Counted from the stretch's first letter, positions 1 through 9,239 are shown. The stretch is DNA of 64,000 nucleotides from Pedobacter xixiisoli (GCF_900215335.1 NZ_OCMT01000001.1:930001-994000), one strand, 5' to 3'. Numbers and translations: made by a program. Notes: generated by a model not told the origin, from the sequence alone.

Positions 1-444
1 TTCGAGGTTGTTGCTGTGTTCAAGTATCGAGATGAAAGATCTCACTTCTTGAAACACTTCAGAAAAACTGCGCTCAGGCATTTGTTGAGTTTCCTCTATT
101 TCCAAGATCGTCTGATCTGCCTGGATGTGCATCAGTATCTCTAACATAGTTTCCTTGCCTTGGCTAACCAAAGTGCATCTGAACGGGATTCTTGTTCTAT
201 AATCTGTATTCAGTTCCTTCTTCAGTCTCTCCGCATCATCTTCGCTAAGAAATTCGGAAAAATTAAGGCCAATAATGTCCCGAATGCTTTTTCCTGTAAT
301 ATCTATAATGTTCTCACTACCTTGGATGATCTCCATGGAGTTGGTACTGATTACTAATAGGTAACCATAGTCCTGTATAGAGTTTGTCTGGTGTATAGCC
401 AGGTTACCACAGAACTGCGAATCATAGTTTTTATTTTCAGCCAT
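1..444 (-). CDS. Bacteriophytochrome-like photosensor, N-terminal part (cut by window edge)
   Basis: The reading frame opens at ATG 444-442 and stays open to base 1, giving 148 residues without a stop. The N-terminus reads QFCGNLAIHQTNSIQDYG, which aligns with the start of bacteriophytochromes (C-x-R-E-P-I-H-x-P-G-x-I-Q-x-H-G). Cys12 falls where the biliverdin-binding cysteine of bacterial phytochromes lies, five residues before the conserved Ile-His. The rest (to about residue 115) has the character of a PAS-2 fold, with segments such as LVISTNSMEIIQGSENI. The GAF, PHY and output modules would lie outside the window, so chromophore binding and output type cannot be confirmed. A heme oxygenase that could supply biliverdin is encoded at 51292-51855. 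An alternative is a PAS/GAF kinase that has lost the chromophore. Confidence 0.75.
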   Translation of the reverse strand, partial: MAENKNYDSQFCGNLAIHQTNSIQDYGYLLVISTNSMEIIQGSENIIDITGKSIRDIIGLNFSEFLSEDDAERLKKELNTDYRTRIPFRCTLVSQGKETMLEILMHIQADQTILEIEETQQMPERSFSEVFQEVRSFISILEHSNNLE

Positions 445-457
445 TTTAAATCTTTAG

Positions 458-488
458 CAAGTTTACCGTCTAATGTTACTTAGCCAAA
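458..488 (-). promoter_or_regulatory. Candidate Bacteroidota-type promoter for the phytochrome-like gene
   Basis: On the minus strand TTTG (485-488) is followed after 19 bases by TAAACTTG (458-465), one mismatch from the TTTG-N19-TAnnTTTG promoter of Bacteroidota. It lies 14 bases upstream of the ATG at 444, giving a very short leader. Pattern match only. Confidence 0.4.
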
Positions 489-719
489 AACATGATAGCT
501 CTGGATAGGTAGTTTGTGGAAACTTGCGTTAACACCATAGCTGTAAAAATATATAAATAATGTATTACTTTAAGGCAAACTAAGGTTAAAAACAAGCAAC
601 CTGTTAGTATATATGGAATTAGGATGAAGATATATGCGCTATAGAAAGGCTTTTCTCTTAGCTTTAAAAGTGTATCTGATGATTATGGAAGTGTACAATG
701 AAATACAAAAGCTATTTGA
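489..719. other. Intergenic, nothing recognised
   Basis: AT-rich spacer between the phytochrome-like gene start and the cphA terminator hairpin. I see no coding frame with family character and no RNA gene. Confidence 0.5.
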
Positions 720-746
720 AATGCCGACAGAGATACTGTCGGCATT
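720..746 (-). terminator. Hairpin terminator downstream of cphA
   Basis: A perfect 11-bp inverted repeat (AATGCCGACAG / CTGTCGGCATT) with a 5-base loop lies 37 bases after the cphA stop. The T-run after it is poor, so it may need help or act as an mRNA-stabilising 3' hairpin. Confidence 0.6.
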
Positions 747-783
747 AATTGATATTGGTATAGCCTATACGTTTTACCAAAGA

Positions 784-3405
784 CTAAGATTTTGACTCTA
801 ATTCTTTATCTAGATAGTGTGTAACTTTATGTATCGCATTATCAATAGTGTCACTAAGGATGGTGATAAATGAACCTTTTTGGGCACTCGATATTAAATC
901 TCTCAAGCAATCTTCTCCATTGTTATTAATGGTAACAGCGATATTTGGCTTTACAGCTTTTAATCCTACCATCAATAAATCGATGATTTCTTCTTTAGTT
1001 CTGCCACGTAGGTATTTTTCTTGGCAAATGACTACTCTGTCGAACATTTGTGCAGCAATACGGGCTGTTTCGATAATGTCTTCGTCTCTTCTATCGCCAG
1101 TACCAGATATTACACCCACATGCTCGCTTGCTTCTATGGTACTCAAATAATCTTTCACACCATTAAATCCGTCAGGGTTGTGGGCAAAATCAACCAACAC
1201 CTTAAATTCTTTAAATTTAAAAATATTCATTCTTCCTGGCGTATGCGCTGCCGATGGAATAAAAGTTTCCAATGAAGTTCTGATATCTTCGGTTTTATAC
1301 CCCCAAATAAAGGTAGTTAATGTGGCGGCCAGCACATTCTGTATCATAAACGAAACTGTGCCATTGAAGGTTAACGGAATGTGGGTTGCTTTCTCTACCC
1401 GAATTTTCCAATCTCCTTTTTTGATAGTGATATAACCATTTTCATAAATTGCGGCAATACCTCCAGTTTTACAATGGGCTTGGATAATTGGATTTTTTTC
1501 ATCCATACTAAAGTAAGCGACATTGCAATTCGCTTTCTCACCAATTTTAAGGCAATGAGAATTATCTGCATTTAAAACTGCCCAGCCCGATGGTTTTACA
1601 GCTCCGATCACTACCGATTTTACCCGAGCCAAATCATCAAGGCTATTGATGTCCGAAATACCTAAATGATCTTCCTGAATATTGGTTACTACACCAATAT
1701 CGCATTTATTGAAACCTAGACCAGCACGTAAAATACCGCCCCTGGCAGTTTCTAAAACGGCAATTTCTACCGTAGGGTCTTTCAATATAAACTCTGCACT
1801 AAAAGGACCAGTGGTGTCGCCCTTCATCAGCAAAGTGTTCTGAACATAGATTCCATCTGAGGTAGTGAAACCAACCCTGCTGCCATTATTTTTGATAATA
1901 TGGGCGATAAGACGGGTGGTGGTGGTTTTTCCGTTAGTTCCTGTTACGGCTATAATGGGAACTCTGCCATCTTTTCCAGGAGGATACAACATGTCGATCA
2001 CTGGGGCAGCTACGTTGCGTGGTAAGCCTTCGCTTGGAGCCAAATGCATTCTAAAGCCTGGCGCAGCATTCACTTCCAGTATCACACCACCATTTTCGGT
2101 CAAGGGCTCGGTTAAATTTTGAGCCATAATATCAATACCACAAATATCTAAGCCAATGATACGGGAAATGCGTTCGCAATTGAAGATATTTTGAGGATGT
2201 ACCTGGTCTGTAACGTCAATGGAGGTGCCGCCTGTGCTTAGATTTGCAGTAGACTTAACATAAACAATCTCATCTTTTGGAACGATAGTCTGAAGCGTGT
2301 AGTTCTTTTTTTCCAGAAGATCTAAGGTATCACGGTCTATTGTAATTTCTGTCAGCACGTTTTCATGTCCGTAACCTCTACGGGGATCAGTATTTTCCTG
2401 GTCAATTAGCTCTTGTATGGTGCTTGTTCCATTGCCTACTATATGAGCTGGAACCCTTAGCGCAGCGGCTACCATCTTATGGTCGATAACTAACACCCGA
2501 AAATCGTAGCCAGTAATAAAGCGCTCTACAATAATCCTTCGGGAATATTCTTTGGCATAGTGGAAAGCATCGATAGCTTCCTGTTCATTTTTTACGTTAA
2601 TGGTAGCTCCCTTTCCATGGTTTCCATCTAAAGGTTTGAAAACCAAAGGAAACCCAACGGTTTTAATGGCGTTGTGAACGTCTTCTAGCGTAGTGGCGGT
2701 TACGCCCTTGGCCACTGGAATAGCGGCATCGTTCAACAGACGTTTAGTTTCATCCTTGTTGCCAGCAATATCTACCGCAATACTGCTGGTTTTTTCGGTC
2801 ATGGTAGCTCTAAAGCGCACTTGGTTTTTGCCATAGCCCAATTGTACCAGCGAACTTTTGTTCAGCCTTATCCAAGGGATGTCCCTAGCAATGGCTTCGT
2901 CAACAATAGAACCTGTGCTTGGTCCCAAACGCTCCGATTCTCTAAGTTCACGCATTTGCTGGATGTCATGCTCTAAATCGTACTCTTTATTATCAATCAA
3001 CGCTTCCGCTATGCGAACAGCTGCTTCTGCAGCGTACACACCGGCTTTTTCTTCTAAGTAGCTAAACACAACATTGTAAATGCCGTCTGTTTTGGTTTGT
3101 CTTGTTCTGCCAAAACCTGTATCCATTCCCGCTAAGGTCTGTATCTCTAGCGCAATGTGCTCAATTACGTGCCCCATCCAAGTGCCTTCTTCCACACGTA
3201 ATAAAAAGCCTCCAGCAGTAGCTTTACTGCAACGGTGAGTTTGTAAAGTTGGGATCAATTGCTCGATGCGTTCTCTAAAACCGTCAATCAGATTTGTTGG
3301 ACGCTGCTCCATATCTTCCAGATCCAACCGCATTTGGATTAATTTTTTCCTGTTTATCGACCAAATATTCGGTCCCCTTAGTACCTGTATGCCTAGTATT
3401 CTCAT
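784..3405 (-). CDS. cphA: Cyanophycin synthetase
   Basis: The 873-aa protein matches the CphA family in length and order of domains. It makes cyanophycin, a storage polymer with a poly-Asp backbone and Arg side chains, by ATP-dependent addition of Asp and then Arg. Roughly residues 1-160 form the N-domain; residues 160-475 the ATP-grasp domain, with FPLVFKPLDGNHGKG and VILEVNAAPGFRMHL as nucleotide and metal segments; the C-terminal part is a Mur-ligase-like domain opened by the P-loop VTGTNGKTTTTRL, followed by DTTGP, AVLETARGGILRAGL and NIQEDHLG. The start ATG at 3405 is followed directly by the conserved MRILGIQVLRGPNIWS. It is divergent from cphB, separated by 271 bases, and ends before a strong hairpin. 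Confidence 0.95.
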   Translation of the reverse strand: MRILGIQVLRGPNIWSINRKKLIQMRLDLEDMEQRPTNLIDGFRERIEQLIPTLQTHRCSKATAGGFLLRVEEGTWMGHVIEHIALEIQTLAGMDTGFGRTRQTKTDGIYNVVFSYLEEKAGVYAAEAAVRIAEALIDNKEYDLEHDIQQMRELRESERLGPSTGSIVDEAIARDIPWIRLNKSSLVQLGYGKNQVRFRATMTEKTSSIAVDIAGNKDETKRLLNDAAIPVAKGVTATTLEDVHNAIKTVGFPLVFKPLDGNHGKGATINVKNEQEAIDAFHYAKEYSRRIIVERFITGYDFRVLVIDHKMVAAALRVPAHIVGNGTSTIQELIDQENTDPRRGYGHENVLTEITIDRDTLDLLEKKNYTLQTIVPKDEIVYVKSTANLSTGGTSIDVTDQVHPQNIFNCERISRIIGLDICGIDIMAQNLTEPLTENGGVILEVNAAPGFRMHLAPSEGLPRNVAAPVIDMLYPPGKDGRVPIIAVTGTNGKTTTTRLIAHIIKNNGSRVGFTTSDGIYVQNTLLMKGDTTGPFSAEFILKDPTVEIAVLETARGGILRAGLGFNKCDIGVVTNIQEDHLGISDINSLDDLARVKSVVIGAVKPSGWAVLNADNSHCLKIGEKANCNVAYFSMDEKNPIIQAHCKTGGIAAIYENGYITIKKGDWKIRVEKATHIPLTFNGTVSFMIQNVLAATLTTFIWGYKTEDIRTSLETFIPSAAHTPGRMNIFKFKEFKVLVDFAHNPDGFNGVKDYLSTIEASEHVGVISGTGDRRDEDIIETARIAAQMFDRVVICQEKYLRGRTKEEIIDLLMVGLKAVKPNIAVTINNNGEDCLRDLISSAQKGSFITILSDTIDNAIHKVTHYLDKELESKS

Positions 3406-3544
3406 TTATTGTTTTGTTGTAGTTGATCGTAAATGCTTGTGTAGCTCATTTCAGAAAATGTGCTGAAAGAAGGACTTAAATTATCATTTTTTTTCGGGAT
3501 TTTATATGCTTGTAGTATTAAAAATAAAATAGTTGGTTTTATTT

Positions 3545-3647
3545 CAAATTTATCCATCGAAATAAGTAGATATCTCTTTGAATGTTAATTAAAAGTCTGA
3601 TATTGATAAAAATAATGTTAATTATTAGGCAAAGGACTATATATTTG
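3545..3647. promoter_or_regulatory. Divergent cphA/cphB promoter region
   Basis: The spacer between the divergent cyanophycin genes has a perfect TAnnTTTG box on each strand: TATATTTG at 3640-3647 (plus, 29 bases before cphB) and TAAATTTG on the minus strand at 3545-3552 (about 140 bases before cphA). Neither has a clear TTTG at -33. Motif matches only, in a very AT-rich spacer where chance hits are likely. Confidence 0.35.
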
Positions 3648-3676
3648 GCATTTTAGCAATTATCAACACTATTGAA

Positions 3677-4549
3677 ATGACTCCAAAAGGGAAATTAATC
3701 ATTATTGGCGGCGCAATAAATACAGGAAGTTTTGCAGAAACACAATTTGGTCTGCCACAAAATATGAACTTTTTTGAGCGTGGAATTTTAAAAAGAATTA
3801 CTACGGAATCTATTAAAGGAAACGAATCTAGGTTCGAAATTATGACCACAGCTTCCCTAATTCCCGAAAAAGTTGGAGAAGAATATATCAAGGCTTTTGT
3901 CCAATTAGATGTGCACAATGTTGGCGTTTTAAATATTGGAAGTAGGGAAGAAGCAAATAATCCAGCCTATGTAGAAAGAATTAGGTTGGCCGATGTGATT
4001 ATTTTTACTGGTGGGGATCAGTTAAGGCTATCTTCCATTTTTGGTGGTACAGAAATTCATCGTATTTTATTGGATAAGTACATGAACAGCGAGTTTGTCA
4101 TCGCCGGAACATCTGCTGGTGCGGCAGCAAGCTCTAAGAATATGATTTATCAAGGCAGCAGTAGGGAAGCTTTGTTAAAAGGAGAGGTGAAAATTACCGG
4201 AGGCTTGGGATTTATTGATGACGTAATTATAGACACCCATTTTGTGGAACGGGGCAGAATTGGCAGGTTATTGTATGCTGCAGCGAGTAACCCAGGTATT
4301 TTGGGTATCGGCTTGGGCGAGGATACTGGACTATACATCAGTAACAATAAAATGGAAACCATCGGCTCTGGTATGGTGATTTTGGTAGACGGAAGGCGAA
4401 TGGCTGATACTAATCTTACAGACGTAGAAATGGGACAGCCTGTATCTATTAAAAATATGGTGGTACATGTAATGTGCGATGGCGATATCTATAATCTAAC
4501 CAATCATGAATTAGTGATCCAACATCCACATGCGGTGGTAGTACATTAA
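3677..4549 (+). CDS. cphB: Cyanophycinase
   Basis: This 290-aa protein belongs to peptidase family S51 (CphB), a serine exopeptidase that cuts cyanophycin into beta-Asp-Arg dipeptides. The start ATG is followed by PKGKLIIIGGA, the usual first strand of the fold. The nucleophile elbow is GTSAGA with Ser146, and TGGDQ (residues 111-115) and the later DTHFVERGRIGRL segment, which holds a family-conserved His, are in place. No signal peptide is seen, so it should be intracellular and act on stored granules. Its neighbours are the synthetase (divergent) and an isoaspartyl peptidase about 125 bases downstream on the same strand. Confidence 0.95.
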   Translation: MTPKGKLIIIGGAINTGSFAETQFGLPQNMNFFERGILKRITTESIKGNESRFEIMTTASLIPEKVGEEYIKAFVQLDVHNVGVLNIGSREEANNPAYVERIRLADVIIFTGGDQLRLSSIFGGTEIHRILLDKYMNSEFVIAGTSAGAAASSKNMIYQGSSREALLKGEVKITGGLGFIDDVIIDTHFVERGRIGRLLYAAASNPGILGIGLGEDTGLYISNNKMETIGSGMVILVDGRRMADTNLTDVEMGQPVSIKNMVVHVMCDGDIYNLTNHELVIQHPHAVVVH

Positions 4550-4556
4550 CCAGTTA

Positions 4557-4603
4557 AACTTGCTTGCTTAAGATTTAAGCTCAAGAGTTATTTGAAGCAA
4601 GTT
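4557..4603 (+). other. Intergenic hairpin between cphB and iaaA
   Basis: AACTTGCTT (4557-4565) can pair perfectly with AAGCAAGTT (4595-4603); inside it GCTTAA and TTAAGC form a second, nested stem. There is no T-run, so this looks more like a processing or attenuating structure between the two genes than a plain terminator. Confidence 0.35.
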
Positions 4604-4674
4604 CAGCTACTTATTTCATCAAATTGTGTAAGCTACGATGGGTAGCAGCATAATTGTTATCGAACCTAATTAAA

Positions 4675-5517
4675 ATGAAAATCATTATACATGGTGGATT
4701 TTTTAGTGAATCTGCCACCAATTTAGCAACCAAGAAAGCAAAGCAAGATGCCTTGGCGCAAATCGTGCAACAAGCTTATCAATTTTTGCAACATAATACC
4801 GCATTGGCAACGGTGGTATATGCTGTAGGCTTGCTAGAAAATAACGAACTTTTTAATGCAGGTTATGGTTCGCAGATACAGAGTGATGGGAAGGTAAGAT
4901 TGAGTGCTTCAGTAATGGATGGTAAAAGCCAAAAATTTAGTGGAGTAATTAATTTAGAGGATGTCAAAAATCCAATTGAAGTGGCAAAGATATTATTGGA
5001 TGAAGAAGACAGGGTACTGAGTGGAGAAGGGGGATTGGCTTTTGCCCGTAAAAATGGGTTTGATTATTTTAATCCAATCACAGTACAAAGGCAAGCTGAA
5101 TACAACGAAAAATTAAATCAGCAAAATAATATTGGAACTGTTGGCTGTGTAGCCTTAGATGCGGAAGGTAACATCGCAGCAGCGACTTCAACGGGAGGTA
5201 AAGGGTTTGAAATTCCATGTAGAGTGAGCGATTCTGCTACTGTTGCTGGTAATTTCGCCAATGAGTTTGCGGGTATTTCATGTACGGGAGTTGGTGAGGA
5301 TATTGTGAGCGGTGCGCTGGCTGCCAAAATTGTGACCCGTGTTACCGATGGATTTTCCATAAAAGAAGCATGCGATAAATCTTTTACCGAGTTAAAATTT
5401 TTTGATGGTTTTGCCGGTGTTATCGGCATAGCTGCCAACGGTGAAATTTATCATTGCGATTCGCATCCATATATGGTTTGGGCAGCTTATAATGATGGTT
5501 TGCAGGTTTTTGGATAG
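4675..5517 (+). CDS. iaaA: Isoaspartyl peptidase / L-asparaginase (Ntn-hydrolase, plant type)
   Basis: The family splits beta-aspartyl dipeptides; after cyanophycinase this means beta-Asp-Arg to Asp plus Arg. I start it at ATG 4675 (280 aa) because MKIIIHGGFF is the conserved N-terminus; an extension from TTG 4654 adds seven residues of no family character. The precursor is cut before the nucleophile Thr in NNIGTVGCVALD (Thr155 from this start), and the downstream substrate segments STGGK, RVSDS and CTGVGED are present, all typical of the IaaA/asparaginase type III family. No signal peptide is visible. With cphA and cphB this completes synthesis and breakdown of cyanophycin at one locus. Confidence 0.92.
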   Translation: MKIIIHGGFFSESATNLATKKAKQDALAQIVQQAYQFLQHNTALATVVYAVGLLENNELFNAGYGSQIQSDGKVRLSASVMDGKSQKFSGVINLEDVKNPIEVAKILLDEEDRVLSGEGGLAFARKNGFDYFNPITVQRQAEYNEKLNQQNNIGTVGCVALDAEGNIAAATSTGGKGFEIPCRVSDSATVAGNFANEFAGISCTGVGEDIVSGALAAKIVTRVTDGFSIKEACDKSFTELKFFDGFAGVIGIAANGEIYHCDSHPYMVWAAYNDGLQVFG

Positions 5518-5564
5518 GGAAGTAGCTATCCGAACTAGAATTGTAAATAGGAGAGATTTTTAAT

Positions 5565-6200
5565 CTAAGTAAACGATACAATCTCAGGCATTGCAGCCAG
5601 TGTTTCGTTCATTGCGATGAGCTTATCTTTTTTTCCAGAAACACGGAATACGGCGGTGAGTTGGTCTTGCTCTTTACCCACATCTAATCTTTCTATAAGC
5701 AGGCCGATTTGCTGAAGCGTGGATTGTAGTAGCTTGATCTGATCAAATTCCCCACTCCTGAATTTGATGCTCAAAAGCTTTTCTTTCTGGAGACCCGCAA
5801 TAAGTTTTTCAATTCGGGTGACCAATAATAGCATGGCTAGTGTAATCAGAGTCAATGCTAGCGCCAATGCGTGATAACCGATCCCTGTAGTCATCCCAAT
5901 CGCTGCAGAGGTCCAGATGACGGCCGCGGTGGTCAGGCCCCTTACAGAGATTTTATCCTTAAAGATAACGCCAGCCCCGATAAAACCAATTCCGGTGATA
6001 ATATTGGCAGAAATCCTGTCGTCGGCTCCTACACCATGGCGTGAAACGATGGTAAAAATGGTAGAACCAAGGGAAATGAGTATAATCGTCCTAAAGCCCG
6101 CAGATTTGCTTCTGTACTCTCTTTCAAATCCGATAATGCCGCCGCAGATCATCGATACGAGCATGGCTACCATGTCCTGCAGTTCTATTGTAAAATCCAT
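5565..6200 (-). CDS. MgtC/SapB family inner-membrane protein
   Basis: 211 residues. The first 130 are strongly hydrophobic with about four membrane segments and carry the MgtC signature GGIIGFEREYRSKSAGFRT and RISANIITGIGFIGAGVIFK; a soluble C-terminal domain of about 80 residues follows, with ACT-like character. MgtC proteins are linked to Mg2+ limitation, membrane potential and phosphate balance, and in some bacteria bind the F-type ATP synthase; the role here is not shown. I prefer ATG 6200 over TTG 6203 one codon upstream. It is convergent with iaaA and about 190 bases downstream of the 289-aa gene, so the two may share a transcript. Confidence 0.85.
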   Translation of the reverse strand: MDFTIELQDMVAMLVSMICGGIIGFEREYRSKSAGFRTIILISLGSTIFTIVSRHGVGADDRISANIITGIGFIGAGVIFKDKISVRGLTTAAVIWTSAAIGMTTGIGYHALALALTLITLAMLLLVTRIEKLIAGLQKEKLLSIKFRSGEFDQIKLLQSTLQQIGLLIERLDVGKEQDQLTAVFRVSGKKDKLIAMNETLAAMPEIVSFT

Positions 6201-6392
6201 CAAATTTTTCTTTCCTGTTCAACGGTGGATCAGGTAGTTTTGTTTGGCTTCCTTTCTTATTTATTTATCGGCGCCTTGGGTAGGCAACCTCATGTAGGCA
6301 GAATAGCGTGACCTGATGGAAAAACTGGAGTCAGTTTCAACCTGCTCAATTAATAAAGCGTATGCAGTGTAATAGGCTGTGGGTAGCGTGAT

Positions 6393-7262
6393 TTAGGGCC
6401 GAACGAGTACTAGTTTTTTACCAAAGCTGCCTATGGTCTCCTCTAATGAACCGTTAAGTTGGGCAAGTCGCTGTGCTAGCGCTAAATTAGTGTGCAACAG
6501 GTTCTGGTACTCTTCGGTAGTTTGCTGGCAAATATCGCACATTTTCATTATTTCCTTTAGGTATGCCGAATCTGGTCTAAGTAGCCCGCTGAGCATGAGG
6601 TGGATAGAGCCCACAAATTCGTCGTCCAATTTGATGATGTCTCCCTCGGCGATGGCTTGGAACATCTTATCGGTGTCGATGTTATATAGTGTCCTGGTCA
6701 ATTCCTCCTTGTCTTGATTTTCTGCTATATCTTCCTCCAGTTGGATTAGTAGTTCGGTCAGCTCGGTCAATAATGTTCTTGCCTTTTGGAGATAGCTTTC
6801 CCTATAATTATCTAGAATTTCAGCACTGCTTTTGGGATAGCTATGGAGCTCGGCCAGTCTAGTCTGTAAACGGTCAAGATCCATAGAGAAGTCGTTGTAA
6901 ATTTTCATACGTTGCTGCTGATTGATATGCGCATAGCTGTAGTTATAGGCCGTGAAATAACTGTCGTTAGCTAGAGCGGAAGAAAGCCTTGTTAAGTAGC
7001 CGGTGGGCAGGAAATCTAAAGGGGCTGCTTCTGTAGGCTTTTTACGAATCTGTGCAATAGTCTTGGAATTGATCGCATACTGCTGCTCTACATTCAGGTA
7101 GGCATCTTCCAGTAAATTCAGAAGATGGATGTTTCTTTGGCTATTTTCTTTCTGTTCTTTTCTTTTTTCTCTATCGTAGTCTTTCCAAATGGAAAACAAA
7201 AAAAATATAATGGCGACCATACCTGTAATGAGGACTGGCCAGAGTGTGCTATGTGGCTCCAT
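6393..7262 (-). CDS. Single-pass membrane protein with coiled-coil domain, function unknown
   Basis: I do not recognise this 289-aa protein. Residues 8-26 (WPVLITGMVAIIFFLFSIW) form one membrane segment, followed by a basic stretch (KDYDREKRKEQK) that would keep the rest in the cytoplasm. The remainder is almost all helical and rich in Leu, Glu, Gln and Ala, with heptad-like runs near residues 45-60, 120-180 and 245-275. No enzyme motif is visible. One line inside it (6421-6480) is about 52% GC by my count, higher than most neighbouring lines look. It lies just upstream of the MgtC-like gene on the same strand. Confidence 0.65.
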   Translation of the reverse strand: MEPHSTLWPVLITGMVAIIFFLFSIWKDYDREKRKEQKENSQRNIHLLNLLEDAYLNVEQQYAINSKTIAQIRKKPTEAAPLDFLPTGYLTRLSSALANDSYFTAYNYSYAHINQQQRMKIYNDFSMDLDRLQTRLAELHSYPKSSAEILDNYRESYLQKARTLLTELTELLIQLEEDIAENQDKEELTRTLYNIDTDKMFQAIAEGDIIKLDDEFVGSIHLMLSGLLRPDSAYLKEIMKMCDICQQTTEEYQNLLHTNLALAQRLAQLNGSLEETIGSFGKKLVLVRP

Positions 7263-7901
7263 GAGGGATCAAATGACTATTTATAAGGCTAATTTAGTTA
7301 TTACAGTTTACCGCACAAAGCATAAAAATTTAAATGGAAGATGTTGAGCGGCTTAAGATTTTACAGCTCATGTTTGGAAAAGCTTCTAAAGCTAGTAATA
7401 AGTATTTGGTTGGAAGACGGTGATTAATCCAGAAACGAATAGGTTAGTATAAGTTTGTAATTATTGTATAGATGATGATTTGCAAGTGGAGCTTAGTGAC
7501 GAAAAATCTTACAGAACTTAATTGCGATCATAGAACTGTATTTACAACTGCTTTTTATTTCAATAGAGTGTTTAATAATAAATTTAGGGTGAATCCCAAG
7601 AATTAATTAAAGAACTAATATCAAATGTGCAATATGTTGTATTCATTCAGAAATCTTACTAACCAAATCCATAATAACAACTCTTTTTTAATAAAATTTT
7701 TACTCCTTTTTTGACTACCAAAAACACTAAGTGTATATTTTCAAGGACGGTTTTAGGACTGGCACAAGTCACTGAAATTTTAGTTAAAGTGTGTTAAATA
7801 CTTGATATTCTGAATATTTATTTTATCTAAAGTGGATTTGGCATTGTTTTTCTTCAATGTCTGTCGATTGGGAATTTCCAATTCTATGAAAATATAAAGA
7901 T
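7263..7901. other. Long AT-rich spacer between divergent genes
   Basis: This 639-base stretch separates the divergent 289-aa gene and the OmpA-family gene. It should hold both promoters and probably a long leader for the OmpA-family mRNA, but I find no clear TTTG/TAnnTTTG pair. A 29-codon frame near 7334 is the only coding-like stretch and is too short to call. Confidence 0.4.
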
Positions 7902-9239
7902 ATGAATATTAAATTTACAAAATCTGCACTTCTAATAGCCTTGGTAGGCGTTTCAGGTTCAGTGATGGCGCAAGAAACGCCTTCTACAGATGGATCACGT
8001 TTTTCTACTCAACAATTTCGTACTTGGTCAATAGGTGTACATGCTGGTGTAACTAGTCCAAGAACAATGTTTGATGGAAAGTTTAGAGATTTCGAAACTG
8101 CAAAAGAAAATCTTGGTTACGGTGGTTATGTGAAAAAACAAATCTTACCATCTTTAGGTATCCAGGCTGAATTTTTAGCTGGTAAGGTTGAAGGTTTGAG
8201 AGCACGTAACGGCCTAGATGCTTCTGGTAATGCAACTTATTTAAACGGTTCTGGCTTTGCAACCAGAATGGAATGGGCAGGTGCTGTAACTGCGGTTTAC
8301 AACATCGCCAATATCAACATCAACAGCGAGAATGGTATTTTAACACCTTACGTAAAAGCTGGTGCTGGTTACATGTCTTCTAACGCAACTACCTACGCAG
8401 GTTCGGCGAGCGCTTATCAAAGCTATGATGAAAGATGGTACATTCCAACAGGTATAGGATTTAAACTTGGTTTAACCAAAGGAATTAACTTAGACTTAGG
8501 TTATGATGTTAATTTCGTGAAATCATCTACATTTGATGGTGTAAATGGAGCTACCAATGACAAGTTTACCTATGCACACGCTGGTTTAGAATTTGCTTTG
8601 GGAAGTAAGGCAAAACCTCAACTGCAAAACTACAGTTCATTAGCTGCATTACGTATCCAATCTAAAGAAGAAAGTGAAGCTTTGAGAAGAGCGTTATCTA
8701 CTGCTGAACAAAATGCACAAAGAGACAGAGATCAATATGCTAAAGACATGGGCGATGATGACAATGATGGTGTAGCTAACAAGTTTGATAAATGTCCGGG
8801 AACTGCTGCCAATACAGTTGTAGATGGTTCTGGATGTCCAATCAAAGTACAAAGAGAAATTGTAAAAGAAACAAAAGTTGTGGTAACTGAGGCTGACCGT
8901 AAAGTAGTGGATGAAGCTATCAAAAACTTGGAATTCGACTTGGGTAAAGCAACCATCAGATCTAAATCTTATGCTACCTTAAATACTGTTGCAGCTTTAT
9001 TAGTTGAAAAGAACTTCAGTTTAAAATTAGCAGGACACACAGATATTACTGGTTCAAGAGAATTAAACTTACGTTTATCTAAAGAGAGAGCAGAATCTGT
9101 AAAAGCTTATTTGGTATCTCAAGGTGCAAATGCATCTAGAATCGAAGCAACAGGTTACGGTCCAGATCAACCAATTGCAACTAACAAAACTGCTGCAGGT
9201 CGTCAACAAAATCGTCGTGTAGAGTTTTCTTTATTCTAA
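7902..9239 (+). CDS. OmpA-family outer membrane protein with thrombospondin type 3 repeat
   Basis: 445 residues. The N-terminus has a signal peptide ending MAQ (about residue 24). Residues 40-235 resemble an 8-strand OmpA-type beta-barrel. A short linker with the calcium-binding thrombospondin type 3 pattern DDDNDGVANKFDKCPGT follows near residue 286, then the OmpA C-terminal domain (about 335-445) with the peptidoglycan-binding signature LAGHTDITGSRELNLRLSKE and RVEFSLF at the end. Such proteins anchor the outer membrane to the cell wall. It is alone on its strand, has a long 5' spacer and a strong terminator, and its codon use looks smooth, as expected of a highly expressed gene. Confidence 0.93.
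   Translation: MNIKFTKSALLIALVGVSGSVMAQETPSTDGSRFSTQQFRTWSIGVHAGVTSPRTMFDGKFRDFETAKENLGYGGYVKKQILPSLGIQAEFLAGKVEGLRARNGLDASGNATYLNGSGFATRMEWAGAVTAVYNIANININSENGILTPYVKAGAGYMSSNATTYAGSASAYQSYDERWYIPTGIGFKLGLTKGINLDLGYDVNFVKSSTFDGVNGATNDKFTYAHAGLEFALGSKAKPQLQNYSSLAALRIQSKEESEALRRALSTAEQNAQRDRDQYAKDMGDDDNDGVANKFDKCPGTAANTVVDGSGCPIKVQREIVKETKVVVTEADRKVVDEAIKNLEFDLGKATIRSKSYATLNTVAALLVEKNFSLKLAGHTDITGSRELNLRLSKERAESVKAYLVSQGANASRIEATGYGPDQPIATNKTAAGRQQNRRVEFSLF

Noticed and set aside
7334..7423. 29-codon frame (MEDVERLKILQLMFG...) upstream of the OmpA-family gene
   Set aside because: Looks somewhat coding-like but has no family match, no promoter and no size support.
7740..7790. TGGCAC in the OmpA-family upstream region as sigma-54 site
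   Set aside because: The -12 GC is not at the right distance, unlike the kdp site at 34327-34342.
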